Assembly: GCA_035610365.1 (NCBI GenBank)
Contig: CM069432.1
Location: 226,446,532-226,510,531 of the forward strand
Length of the DNA stretch: 64,000 nt
Direction of reading: 5' to 3'
Source: Aquatica leii
Taxonomy: Eukaryota > Arthropoda > Insecta > Coleoptera > Lampyridae
The notes under the pieces are model-generated. The model was given only the letters and a program-made list of their open reading frames with translations, did not search any database and had not been told where the DNA came from. Made by a program: the position numbers and the translations under genes. Below are positions 22,540 to 35,086 of the stretch, one piece after another (position 1 is the first letter of the stretch; every line of letters begins with the position of its first letter).

Positions 22540-24900
22540 ATAATTATAAAACAATATTGTGAAAGTGCATATCGTGAAAATATCATTTTTATAGTGAATT
22601 TGAATACTCCTGTAGTGTTAACAAAACCAAAAAAAAAGCAAAAATAACATGAAACATATCATATTTTGAAGAAATATTGGATATTATGGGATGATGTGAC
22701 CTGCTTTTAAAATTAGAATAGCAAATTTAGAAACATGCCATGTGCATAGAAAATTTGTTTTGTTCGATGTATCTTTATTTGATGCGATTAAAACAGCTGT
22801 TTTTTTAAGTTTTTGTTATGGCCTAACCAATTTATTATTAAACTGCTAAAATGTCAATATAATTCATAATATAATTAAACAAGAGCGTTATTAAAATAAT
22901 CATATACATATATTTTAATCAAAAACTATTATCATTGCTAATTTTGATGCCGCTCTTGTTGTTGTTAGTTGTAATATTAAATGATATTTGTAAAAAGACT
23001 TTAACTTTGTGTTAGTAAAAAACTTTATTTCTCTTTAATATAAATACATTAACACATATGTTGTTTTATTTAATTAAATTGTTTTCTGTTTTAGGAAGCA
23101 ACGTTTCGTATTATATAATTGTGTCGGAAATCAAAAATTATAATTTGTAGAATTGTACAAAAACATCATGCATTTGATTATCAGTTAGATGACCAAAATT
23201 AAAAACTAAAGAAAGAAGTACAGTGATGATTAAAATGAATTAAGGTTCAGTATATGCTGTGATATTACATAAAGATTTATACATTTGTACCGTCGTTGAA
23301 CGTAATTATTATTAAACTTATTTTTATGCTAAAGTTGATTTAATATGTTTTTAATTACATTGTTTTTGCTAATATACAAGTAACTTTGATCTTTTGTTAG
23401 AAAGATGTATTACTTTTTTGTCATTATTCACATTAAATTAATCTAGTAGCGTTAATCAATAACAAGATAAGGCTCTTATTAAAAATTATAATTTAAATTT
23501 AAAAATCATTATATTTGACGAAATAAGTTTGTATTCTTTACTAGTTATCGAAACATTTTAATATATTTGTAATTAAATATACTAGATCCGAATGAATACA
23601 GAATGTAATGCACTAAATATTTTATAGCATAAATTTTACCTATTATTTGCATGACAAAACATAACAACAACAATAGACAATGTATAATAACTAAATTTAA
23701 TTAAATAACGTTGCTTTACTAAAGATTACTGTAACGGATTAGTGTAAAGCAAATGGCTATATAAAAAGAAAGATTTAGTTAACTATCATTCAAACGCCGT
23801 CTTTAAGTAGAAGATACGTGTTTTACTATAAAAATAGACGCTTCTGTAGTAATAAGTTAATTGCTTTTAATTAATTTTTCGTTTTCTGTCGATAATCGAA
23901 AAAAATAAAATGCGAATCTATTTAAAAATGTAATGAATTAATTTAACACAACTTAAGTGCAACGGATATTTAATAGAATACTTATAATTAACACAATATA
24001 AAATAAATAATAATAAAATAACAGCAGAAAACAAAGAGTAGTTATTGGCTGACTAAATACTCAATAGCGTGACGAAAGAAAAACTAGCAAGAGTCCTGAT
24101 GGACATCATTAGGAGAAAATTGAATAATAGAGAAAGAAATAAAAAAGTTCTACAAGCAACAATAACTGCATACAAGTTTATTGTAATTGTGATTGTAATT
24201 TAATTGTTTTAACAGCAAAATGTTATAACGTTTTTTTCTTTCTAAAAAAAGCTAAAATTTACTAACTTTACTCATGTATATGTGGATGTGTCATTTAAAT
24301 TTAGTTAAAGTAATTAGAAAATTATAATTTTAATACTGTAAACATTTCAAGACGAAATTGATTAATAATGGCTAATTATTCTGTTTGATGGCATTGCTTA
24401 CATCCGTTATTGATTACATTAATTTAAATTTAGATTAATCTTGTATAATATAGAATACGTTTTGTTTGTCTATTTAAATTATGTATGATAAACCGTAAAA
24501 AATAATATATACAATTTGAACATAATAGCTATTTATAATTTTCTTTGTTAATAGCACTCATTATGAACTTATGCAATAATGTAATATTTAAGTGTCATTA
24601 AACAGTAAAAAATAATTGATTTCATATATTAGTTCCAAACAATATTTTTTTACATTACTTTACAAAAGCTTTTATTCGAATGTTATAACTAAACTAATTG
24701 CAACATACCGTTACGTTTTTAAAGCAAACTGTATTTTATTGCAGTAATAAATTAAATTTTTATATGATTTATTATTAGATTATATTTTACATTAAAATTA
24801 CTTTTAAAACGGTTACAGTTACATTGATAATTTTTAGTTGTGGGTGTTAAATTCACATACAGACCAAGAAACAGACATTTATTGTAATCGTTTTTCAAAA
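22540..24900. other. AT-rich stretch with no recognised feature
   Basis: Long AT-rich sequence with no readable relics, RNA genes or clear repeats. It is probably intergenic or intronic. Confidence 0.45.
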
Positions 24901-24939
24901 TACGCAAATTTGTAAATAATAATGTGCTTAGATAAGAAC

Positions 24940-25370
24940 GTATTCCGGGTTTGGACCGTGTCAATGTTGTAACCGAAGTTGCCAACGTTTCGCCCACTTT
25001 CGTAAGGGGCTTCATTTTTACCCTACATTCACAAGGTTACAGATCAGATAGGGAAACTTCTTCGTAAGAATGGTATCAAACCTATTTTCAACTCGACAGG
25101 TAAAATCTCTCAGATTCTTCCTTCTCCTAAGGACAAATTTCCAACACTTTCATCTTAAGGTGTATACCAAATTCCTTGTTCATGTGGTTCAGTCTACATT
25201 GGTGAGACCGGTCGTTCCGTCATTACTCGCATTTCAGAACATGATCGTTGTATAAGGAAAAGGCATATTTCTAAGTCTGCGGTTGCTGAACATCATTTCA
25301 CTACAGGTTATCTTAGTATAGACTCCGGCCGTGGAAGCCTTCGCTATTACAATAATGTGCTTGTTTAATA
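24940..25370 (+). pseudogene. Penelope-like element relic (GIY-YIG end)
   Basis: From about 25021 the plus strand reads as the C-terminal linker and endonuclease of a Penelope-like retroelement: QIGKLLRKNGIKPIF, then after a stop GVYQIPCSCGSVYIGETGR, RISEHDRC and SKSAVAEHHFTTGY. This has the GVY-IPC-CG-VYIG-TGRS signature, the arginine of the R-x-x-EH block and the AVAEH histidine. Only the carboxy end remains. Immediately left, in the opposite orientation, is a decayed hammerhead-like sequence, an arrangement of inverted terminal sequence next to a 5'-truncated end like that of the better-preserved element at 40.6-46.3 kb. The same family occurs at 60.6-61.2 kb. Confidence 0.75.
24981..25016 (-). 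ncRNA. Decayed hammerhead ribozyme motif of a Penelope-like element
   Basis: On the minus strand the order is ATGAAGC (consensus CTGANGA), a stem with GCCC/GGGC, then GAAACGTTGG. The invariant GAAA and a short stem III followed by a GTT cleavage triplet are kept, but two core positions of the CTGANGA box differ, so activity is unlikely. Position next to a Penelope endonuclease relic supports the origin. Confidence 0.45.
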
Positions 25371-25765
25371 TTAAGGTTCTTACTATTTTTTTTATTTTGA
25401 TCATTTTACAACAAAAAGCATCTCAGCTTAAAATTAAACAGTTAATAATTCTAAACAACAAAACAAACACAAACATTTGCAGTCCTGTTCTAAATTGGTA
25501 AATCCCAAAGTAGTCCCTACGAATCCCCCCAAGAGTTCCCAAAATCATTCAGAAAGTCCGTGGAAAATTAAAATTTATTTGAGGTCGCAAAAGTAAGCTT
25601 TGTAAAAAAATAAAATTGAAGCATGGAGAAGACGTGTGAAATAAGGAAATTCAGAAATGATAAAATAAAATAAAATAGATATGTAAATACTACTAAACTT
25701 GAAGTATTATATACTCGTATTCGCGTGTAAATATAAAATTTGTTCTTATTAACTGTTCGCGGTAC
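25371..25765. other. AT-rich stretch with no recognised feature
   Basis: Sequence beyond the Penelope relic. No coding matter or terminal repeat was identified. Confidence 0.35.
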
Positions 25766-25776
25766 AACAGCACGTA

Positions 25777-26090
25777 TCACGTGATTCACTTTCACCGGCG
25801 ATTTGATGGTCGAAATATCGTTATCGGTGATTTTATCGCTGTTACTTAGTGATCACTAAAATATCAGCGACTAATAAAAATTCAAAACCAGTTACCGGTG
25901 ATTCTGTAACTACTACACGGTTATTGGTCAAAATATTAACTTTTTCAAAATTTTTTTGTCAAAATTTTTACAACTTTTTTTTAGTTACGAGTTACAAGTG
26001 ATATCGGTCGCTGGTAAAAATAACAGTGACTTAAAAATAACCGTCGCCAATTCACCGGTGACCAAAAAGTAGCCGGTAAGCACATCACTA
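25777..26090. repeat. ACCGGTGA-rich element with imperfect inverted ends
   Basis: The segment carries many variants of ACCGGTGAT on both strands (near 25793, 25825, 25890, 26045). Its ends, GTGATTCACTTTCACCGGC on the left and the complement of the right end GTGATGTGCTTACCGGC, are similar, suggesting terminal inverted repeats. It has no coding capacity and is less AT-rich than its surroundings. This is probably a non-autonomous DNA element; the family was not identified. Confidence 0.45.
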
Positions 26091-27056
26091 GTGTGGATGT
26101 CATACTCTCAATGTGACACTTCTGGTATTTAATTTTATGACTGCAAATTCACGATATGGCTTAATTTATTTTAAAATGTTTTACATATAAAAACAGATTA
26201 TACAAATGTATTTTGTTATAAAATGATTTGACGTTCCAACATTTAAATAATACAATATATATATATATATATGTGTAAAAATGTATTGAATACATTAGTC
26301 ATAGTGTTTTTTGTGTTCATTAATTCGAATCAGTCAATTGCTTATCCAAGTTACGAGTGCGTATATTGTATTTTTTTATAAAATCTTGAAAGAAGAAGTG
26401 TGTTGCGTGTGATCTGCAAAAAAAAATGAAAAATGGCTTCATTACGAATTTGTTAGAATTTTATTTTAAAATTTAGTAAAGGTATAAGAGCAGCTTCTAA
26501 CAACGCCAAGGTGTCAGCGCATGGTTTAATATAGAATTAAAAAAATTTAACACATTTTTATTAATATGGAAGTTTAAATATTTAACAATGAATAAGTAAT
26601 TAGCGATTTTTAGGTTTTAAGTAAAATATAAGTATAGACAAGTGCACAAAATACAAATAATGACAGGTATCGCGGGGAGTCAGGGTTATCTTTACAGGTT
26701 TATACAGAAACGCAATAGAGCCGGCACCAACTAGTCTATAATATGAACTATAAAAGAGTTTTGCATTTAATCAAAACTTTAAGTCCTGTGTGATGTGTAG
26801 AGCATACAACAAAGTTTTCTAGTCTTGAACAAAAAGAAGTACAATTTTTTGTATTGTTACGCAGAAAGCGTACTTCCGTTACGTTATGTAAGTATATATA
26901 TTTAAATAATTGTTATTTGCAACGTGCGAATAATTTTTGGCTTGTAAGGTCTGAATTTATTTGTTTTCAAAATTTTTCTGGTCGTTGTGCTGGATACTCG
27001 TTGACATTACCTGAAACTTATGTTTCTTAATATTAATCCAAGGATTATGAAAAACT
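26091..27056. other. AT-rich stretch, short AT microsatellite
   Basis: An (AT)9 run lies near 26257-26272. Nothing else was recognised. Confidence 0.4.
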
Positions 27057-27272
27057 TTAAACAACACTACCCAAACTTTTAAATTTCTTTAAAACCCTAG
27101 TAATGGTTGAGTGGTAAATGTGTCTGTCAAGATGTTGCTTGTTAAAAATTCTTGCCGCTTCTCTGTGCGTTTTATAATTCTCACCGACAATTAAAACAAT
27201 TTCGATTTTGTCTTTTTTAGTTAAATAATTATTTACATGCAAATTGAAAATTAAACCATTAATTCTGAACAC
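27057..27272 (-). pseudogene. Transposase helix-turn-helix fragment (DUF4817-like)
   Basis: The minus-strand frame contains TKKDKIEIVLIVGENYKTHR and EAARIFNKQHLDRHIYHSTI, then TRVLKKFKSLGSV. This matches the helix-turn-helix module at the N-terminus of many insect transposase-like proteins: a T-x-x-E/D-K-IEI opening, an A-A-x-x-F/Y-N helix, an S/T-T-I-x-R-x-V-x-K-F recognition helix and a closing G-S-V. The frame stops directly after this module and no DDE domain can be read downstream. It is a truncated relic or a solitary domain; superfamily uncertain. Confidence 0.5.
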
Positions 27273-27299
27273 AATATTGGTGTGCCTATCAAGAAATCA

Positions 27300-28980
27300 A
27301 ATGCAGATTTAAGTTTCAAAACAGCAGAAAGTCTTCACTAAAGAGAAAAGAGAACTACACGGGTTTCAAAGGATATCGAAACCACCTAGTTAGTTCAAAA
27401 ACTCAAAAACAAATGTTAAAAGGAGGATCTTATAATTTTCTTTGTTAAGAAAATGATTTGTTACATACGCAGTTTATTTATATACGAGTGGCAGAATTGC
27501 AAAATAAAGAATGTATTAAAACCAAAATAAAGATATTTATGTATGGCACAAAATGTAAGTACATTATTTCAATCAAGTAAAATCTGCTAATGAAGTTGCA
27601 TAAATTACAATTACTAGGTGGATACGGTTTACAGTTACAACAGCGTAACAACCGCACGTGATAAGTGATAACAAAACCGTGATATTTTATTGTTGTGTCA
27701 AAAATAAAACTATTGCATGTTTCAAACTAATTGTAATCATGTCATCAAATCAGTATATTCAATTATATACATTTATAAAAAATATTTGTAAAGATTTTTC
27801 AGATGGCAATAGATTTAGTCAATAACAAGTACACATGTAAAGTATTTACTATATGTAAGCAGAGTTTTTGTTCTTTTTCTAGGTAAAACACTAGAAAAGT
27901 AAAAATTTTAAACAAAAAATACATATAAACCTATTTCTTTTTGCGATAATTCTATACCAGCAAAAGTATCCCTATCAAAATAAAGAAAATCTATTGAGAA
28001 CAAAAACCTTTTTGTGCATAAAACGAAGCAACTTTAACCATGTTCTCCATCTAGTCAGGTTATAGGAAAAGCGGAAAAATTACATGAATTTTTATAAAAT
28101 TTTACATTTTTACGTAGTCAATTTCTGTCGACACGTTGCGAATATGTTCTCCAACCTCAACAAATAATTGTTTGAATTATTATAAATCGGTTTTCAGCTA
28201 AAACTCATAATTATTTGGATACCAGAAATTTTTTAGCAGACAAGCAGTCGTCAAATCATTGTCAATAGAAAGTAGTTTAAAGAAATGGTTGTTAACTCTT
28301 AGATCTGGGGAATAACAATGCTCTCAGGAATGTTGATTCAAAATAAAGAGATTTAGAAAAACGGGTTATGTGTAAACAAAACCTTTGAATGCAATGCACT
28401 TTAAAAGTGATTGATGTTTTCATTTGTAAGTTTAAATAATCTAACATCTTAAAATGTTCACAAATAATTTTTTCTAAAAAATTGAAAAACCAAAAATATT
28501 TATCAGTTTTAAATGCAAAACTAAAAAATTACGAGAATAAGTTAAACGATAAAATTATTATTATTGTGTCAACCTTGTTTGAACCTTGTTAAACAATTAA
28601 GCTCATCTTTAGAATGTTCTACAATTTTTTAAAAAATGTCAAAATGTGAAAGTCAAAATTATCTAACTAAATAAATTTTGAAAAAAATTAAATTTTACAA
28701 ATAATAATGTTATAAACTAAAATAATGTAATTTAGAAACAAAAACAATTTTTTTAAATATAAAAACAAATACCAATGATAACACTTGGACTACTTTTTTA
28801 GCTCTTCGATGAGGAGGGATATTAAAACACTTCAAGTGTCTAAGAAGCAGCTAGGTTTCGTGCGGCTGTGTGCGCACTTTGTCAGACCTCTATTTATTAA
28901 CCAAACAGTTATGAAACGGAAGTGAAATAAGTATGACACAAACATAATAGATAGTAATTTGTTTATGTTTTAGGTTATTG
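27300..28980. other. AT-rich stretch with no recognised feature
   Basis: No readable relic or repeat was found. Confidence 0.4.
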
Positions 28981-28984
28981 GTGA

Positions 28985-30520
28985 AAGAATATTAATCCTT
29001 TTCAATGGACTTTTCAAGAACATAAAATGCTTGAATTTCTCTTTTTTGATTTTTAACTTATCTGTGTACAGAACTGGTAGTGATTCCAGTTGTAGGTACT
29101 GAGGATTTCTTTGTGCCCTGGTTGGTAAGACTTTAAATTCTTCAGAATGTTTAACTTAACTCTTCCATAAAAAATGTATTTTAAAGCCTTTAGATTATTT
29201 ACTGTGAGCTCGTTTAGGTCTTATAGACTTGATAAAATTTAATGTAAAAAATCCTTAAAGTGCGTGTGATCCAGGTAGTTAACCTCGTACGGCTTCGAAT
29301 TTTTCAAAGCAGATTGGTAGTTCTGCCTTTTAATTATTGTTCAATGGTTGAGTGCACAGAATCACACTCCATCTAGATGACCCGTTTCTAAATATTTCTA
29401 TATTAAGTAAACTCTTTTTTCAATTGCCAGGTTCAACAAAGCATTGGCTAAAGTGCAGTTAGGATTTTGAGCACTGCAACCGCCACTGTTTAAAATTAGT
29501 TGTTGTCTAGTTTCAAGTTAAAGAATAATTATAGTGCACAAAAATTCACAAATGATTGAAGAAGAACAATTAGCATTAAGCTAGAGAGTGCCTCAGTTTT
29601 CTGTTGCATACACCAAACTTCTTTGTAAACATCGTACAATTCTGATTTAGTTTTAAATTGAGGCTCTAAATATAATTTTTAATTTCCGACAATAGTGAGA
29701 TTTCCGTTTAGGCAAATTGTTAAAAAAAATGTAGTAAATCGTATTTCTTTACTGCAAATCTTGAACTAATACTCTCTTTATTTTTCTCTCTGTTATTTAG
29801 TTTGGAATTCCCACGGCAGTAGATTTGTCTGTCTTTATCCATTCTAACATGGTTCTCATAGTTACATCTAAGGTCTTGCAAAACATTGTCTTGCAACTAT
29901 TAAGTGTTGACCGTTTATAATTACGAAATATTCATAGGAAGCTGAGCTTTGACTGATTTCCATATTTTTTCGATCTCTCGCTCTTATGGTTTTTTTTTTA
30001 AACTTCAGCTGATACATAAATATTTTTTTCCAACTATGTGAGTTTCCAAAATTTGAAATAAGTATAAAATTTTTCTTCTTCCGTTATTTTGTAACACATA
30101 ATTTTGCTTTTTTTGTTTCCTTCTTCTTGCATGAGCATCTTACTTTCAGTTTTCTTTTATTTTTCTTACTTTCAAATTTATTGTTTTTTCTTCCGATGTA
30201 CTTTATACCCTTCCATCTATTATTTTTGTTAGTATTAAATTTTGCATGTTTTTGGATTACTGAATCTGCGATTAGCTCTTTTTCGTGAGCGTTAAACTTC
30301 TTCATGTGAACTCGCCTCACTATTTTCGGTATTTTTGCAATTGTTATTATATGTTGTAACCTTTTCTTTTGAACTATACGTCAATCTCTCATCTACTTTG
30401 GTAAATACATTGTCTCTTGTAATGTTGTGTGTTACTTGCTCTTCATTTAAAGTATCTGGAATTTTAGTTTCTTCTTCCAATTGTTCAATTGCATTGTTAC
30501 TTTTAACCCCATTGCTCAAT
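28985..30520 (-). pseudogene. DUF7869-like multi-copy gene relic
   Basis: Minus-strand reading over 1.5 kb gives fragments, in order, of a large protein family scattered through insect and cnidarian genomes and annotated as uncharacterised or DUF7869-containing. At 30519-30084 are two open pieces of a charged N-terminal region. Near 29930-29650 come LPKRKSHYC and KSELYDVYKE. Near 29490 is GCSAQNPNCTLANALLNLAI, then KYLETGHLDGVCDSVHSTIE (family usual: GC-QN-N, KYL-GHTQMEVDSVHS-IE). Near 29280 is YEVNYLDH, then LTVNNLKALKY and YTDKLKIKKEKFKH close to 29040. Frames shift several times and in-frame stops are many, so it is dead. The family may be a mobile element or domesticated transposase; I recall its motifs but not an established mechanism. 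Confidence 0.55.
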
Positions 30521-30599
30521 TTGCCCTGGAAAAAAATATCTCCATTTTATCTACATCGCAGATTGTAGTATAATCTATGCCATCTTATGTAAAGAGCTC

Positions 30600-33500
30600 T
30601 TCTGTTTTCCGGATGTCCTCTAATGCATTGGCTGATTGTAGCTCTTTTTTAGAGGTAAAGACAGGTTTTTGAAATTTCTGGGTTTAGCATCCATTTAACT
30701 GAAAAAAAATAATCAAAGTTAATAATACTCTGATTTATTTTGTTGAAAGTTTATTTAAATATTCTGAAATATACCTACATTTTGAATTTCGTCACTAATA
30801 TAATATGTAACAAGAATTATTGGTCCTGAATTTACAAAAAGCAAACAAGCAATTATGTACAGTATAACTGCTGCCTATAATATTTTATCTTAAAAAGTTT
30901 GAGAAAACATGCATAACACCTTCAGATTGTCTATAGATTAAGTAATAAATGTAAATTTATTTATTAATTTATTACTCAAAGTTAGGAAACAAAAATATAT
31001 ACTTCCTTCTTAATATTTCGTCACATCTACTTTTAAAATGTGCTGTATAGTCGATTTATTAACAAATGAATACAGTGACAGTCCCTATAACTTAAACCAC
31101 CATGTGGTTTACTGGAATGCATTTATTCAGGAATGCAGATTTGATAACCTTGTTTTTGAGCGACATTTTTAATTTTGTTGTAGTCTGTAGATTCCTGTTT
31201 ATTTGATGGTACAAAACGTAAATTCCGTCAAAATTGGAATTACGCACTTTTTACATTAGGCTGACGGTTTGAGCACACTTGTTCGAGTATACTATGTAAC
31301 CTTTCAATATTTAATTGTGAATAAACCTGTTAATCATAGATAATTAATCAATAAATCGATCTTAATGTCGTGTATACTTATACGTTCGAACGACATTTAC
31401 CTATACATGTCACATTTCTTAGATTTCTTTTACGTTTTAGTGTCTTTATGTTGTTAGTGTATTACTAATCTTCGTAGTGTATGAATGTAGAATCAACTTG
31501 TATTCATCCGAATTTTTCTTAGATTTGTTAACTTTAACCTAAAATGTCGTTGTTTGATCCTTTGATCTATAGATTAATTTACCACTCAAATCGATATTGG
31601 ATGCTACTTACGCTTGCTTTACATCCTTAGTTTTTTTTGCAAGTTAGCATCCACGTCCCTATGCTTTTAATTATTTAAATTTAACAAATTCGTAAAACGT
31701 TCCAAATGTTTATTGTTTTGGTTCTCTTATACTTAAGATGTAAGGTTAGGGTTATCTACAAAAGTCGTTACGTCATTGAAGATCGTCAATTTGCGGTAGT
31801 AAAACTACGTTTATCGGATCTATTAAGGTACATTCTGTTCATCGTTTCTAGAGTTTTTTTTTGTAAATTCTGTATGCGTTAAAATGAAACACCTATGTTT
31901 TTGAATTTTCTCTTTCTGTTCGCGCCGCATCTTAAAATGTTATGGGAAATTTTTTGAAAAAAAAAAACAGGAAATGAACGTCATTCCGGCCATCAATCGA
32001 ACATTTGTAGTGCCGTCGTTTACGTATATGTTTTCTCAAAACATCACATTTGTGGATTAAGTAAATGTACGGGAATTTGCAGTTTACTGTGTATTTTGTC
32101 TCTTAAAGAGTATTGTTGGCACAGTTTCGCGACACAGTAAACCGCTCGACTATAAGTCGGATTTATACATTACGAATTAAAACATTTCACCACGTATCCT
32201 CGTATCTGGGTAGTTCTAATTTAAAAGGAAAATAAAATAAACTCTTCTACAACTACGAAGAGTTTTTTCGGCCGTTTGGTTTACTAGTAGCATTTTTTTT
32301 TTAATTATTGATTTTGGTTAATGTGGAAGCAGTTTCATTCATTGACCACACCACTGATTTGGGGTATATTCCGTTTTTTTGGAGCATTTCTTTTGTGGCC
32401 GTACGACCGGAGCAAAGCAGCAATCTGGATCACGCAAGTCAATCTGTTACGAGAAACTCAGGCTTCTGGAGTTGATCTGCCAAAAATAAAGTGTTACGCT
32501 GGTCTTCTCATAACAAAACAAAGCAACGGCTAGCACAGCTTCTTCGGAAAGGATCGCAAGCTTTGTTATGTGTGATTATAGCGTGAATCTAAAAAAAAGG
32601 CGCCAAGACGATGAAAAATTAAATTCAGGAGATACCGTCTAACTCTCCTCGTAGTAAGAGAAGAATAAATAACACTACAAAAGTAATAACACCGAATATA
32701 TATATTTATTATATCACAGAAGCTGAAGGTATATACACGTAAGTTCTCGACAAGATTTACACGTAGGCCGATTGAATTAGAAGTTGCGCCGAATAGCGAG
32801 CAACACACCGTATAACAAACTGACCTTGTCGGACTAAATAGTTACATAAACATAGCGTATGAATTTATATTTACAAATCTTTAAATTGTAGAAAAACAAA
32901 ACAATTTAAGCCTTCGAATTGTGTTAATTTAACATGCACGTATGGTCATAAATGACCTAATCACCGAAGTACAAGTCAAAAAAAGAATTGAAAATAGTAA
33001 TACTCACAGTTAGGTTTTACCTCAATCGGACATTAGCTAATCTCCGTAGTTGATGCACCTAAAAAGTAATATTAAACCCAAATCTGAACGAGCATCTAAT
33101 ATTAACACAAATAAAAAGGTTTCTTTAGCATCCAATTATTAAGAACGCAAGTGCGCAGCGTTTCCCTTCGACTTAACCAACTAAATTTCCCATGTTTATC
33201 TTAATTATTCTTCGCAAAGAAGGATTGTCCTGCCTATTTCCAACCCTTGACGGTGGATACGATAATGACGTTATCAATACTGCGACGTCATGGAAATTTT
33301 CTAACGAGGCCACCTGCTAGTTATCTTCGGTGATAGCGATGAACATTTGGTGGCTACCAAAATCCGCTACAGGCAATTAACAGAGTCAATTTAAACCCTC
33401 AATAAAGAAAATTGTATACCACTCACCCCGTTTAATCTTCCAAATGCAATTGCATATTAAGATAGCAGCGTGAAACAATCGAACGGTGAAGGTTAACCCG

Positions 33501-34020
33501 GGCGTAAAAGTACCAAACTGGCAAATGATCTAATGCGAAAATGCTGTCTAAAATTTGAAAGTCTCGGCGCAAGAGCACGGAAGTTCTGACAAAATTCATA
33601 CTAACGAGAAATTTTCATACTCGCAAATTGAACTACTAATTTCTTGTTTTAACATTACAAATCTTAAAATAACTAACTATTCACATTCTTTGTTTTTTTT
33701 ATTTTATCAAAAAAAAAACCGGTGTGGTCACCACACGACTTTCCTATAAGGAATTTCTAAATATTTTTTATTTTCAAATTGAAGAAAAACATTCAGGTCA
33801 AAAGAATATATAGATTTCAGAATACTTAGATTTATAATTTTATTTGCTTAAAAAAAGTAATAGTAAAAGTATTATACATTAGACATTTTTATTTAAATTT
33901 TTTTTATCCTATTCACTTTAAAGTGATATTTACACGTTTGTATTGGATTCCTAGCATGCTATAATTTTTTTAAAGTTTTTCTCTTCATTAAGATGTAACC
34001 GAAATATGGTAAATTGACGT
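30600..34020. other. Mixed AT-rich stretch, no recognised coding feature
   Basis: Between 32100 and 33750 the sequence is somewhat less AT-rich and includes a GGCGCCA heptamer (32599-32605) and a palindrome CGGTGTGGTCACCACACG near 33719. I could not establish LTR ends or coding relics. Elsewhere nothing was recognised. Confidence 0.35.
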
Positions 34021-34025
34021 TATGT

Positions 34026-35085
34026 CCCAGGAAACACACGACGTCTCAGGGACGTTCATTTTATGTCCAAATGATGTTTTTACAACACGGGATTTAAAAC
34101 GGGCCTCTTTAGGATGTCTTTAATAGGACGTCTTTAGGATGTCAATGAAGAACGTACGATGAAATGTCCTTTGTGGGAAAACAAGTTTGGGCGTTTGTCA
34201 ATTAATATTTCTAATCAAATTTTAAAAAAATTGAGAAAAAGAATTTTCATATTACTTAATGCGAATGTTTATTTTTAACTACTTATCAAATAAAATTAGA
34301 ACAGAATTATACATTCATTATATTATATAACTATAAATTAATCAAAGATATAAATATAGGACAGTTAAATAAATATTATCCATCCATCAATTTCGGTTAC
34401 TCTGGTTAATCTTTCTTTTGGTATAATAAATATTTTAATGATGTTGATGTGTGTGATTCACTTGAACCACACCGATAATCGATTTTCGCAAATAACTAAG
34501 AGGGCGTGTAAGGAGAAGATTAATTTCTTTGGATTATATTCTGTAAGCGACGTTTCACAGACTGCAGTGTCTGCTTCATCAGGCATTCAATTATCCAATA
34601 AGGTAACTGAAATTTAAGTACTAACTACATTTAAGACCACGAAAACTTAGTTAGGTTAGTATACATATAAAGTAGTAATTACGAGAGCTTGAGTAACTCA
34701 TTGCTTAAAAGCGTTTGAATTAAACAACAGAAAACGTATCTCGCCAACACACGTTGATTGAAAGTATAGATCGACCTATTAGTTGCTATTTCTTTTCTCA
34801 GTTTTTGTTTTTTACTTAACTGAGTCACATTCGAGCTCTTGTAATTACTACTATATATAATCATTCTACAGCCATCTAAAAGGGACGTCTCGTAGACATC
34901 CCACACGGATGCGTTAAGATGTTCTATAAAGACATCGTAGGGATGCACACAGCTGTGACAAAAGCACGTCCCATAAATGTCTCTAGGACGTACACAGGAC
35001 CAAAATAAAATCACTTTGGGACATCCAGTGATCTACAACATTATGTCTCAGGGACGTCTTTGGGACATGTTTGTGTTGGTTGGGG
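34026..35085. mobile_element. GACGTC-rich DNA element split by an internal insertion
   Basis: The left part (34026-34195) starts CCCAGGAAACACACGACGTC; the right part (about 34865-35085), read on the minus strand, starts CCCCAACCAACACAAACATG. These ends are roughly inverted repeats of each other. Both parts are built from degenerate copies of GGGACGTCT and ATGTCC, quite unlike surrounding AT-rich DNA. The middle (about 34200-34860) lacks these words and holds the hammerhead ribozyme motif, so it looks like a later insertion. Apparent open frames in the right part are translations of the repeat. Superfamily not identified. Confidence 0.45.
34531..34596 (-). ncRNA. Hammerhead ribozyme motif (type I, Penelope-like)
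   Basis: On the minus strand the 66-nt unit begins GGAT and ends ATCC, which pair to close stem I. The core is intact: CTGATGA, then stem II GCAGAC/GTCTGT (one G-U pair, loop ACTGCA), then GAAA, then CGTC with the cleavage triplet GTC. Stem III is reduced to about one pair, the hallmark of small hammerheads of Penelope-like retroelements, which are reported to act as dimers. No Penelope coding relic was seen within about 1 kb, so this is probably a leftover terminal sequence. Structure assigned by eye. Confidence 0.75.
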
Positions 35086-35086
35086 T

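Noticed and set aside
34679..35014. 111-codon minus-strand frame
   Set aside because: It is a translation of the degenerate GACGTC/ATGTCC repeat, with no protein-like features.
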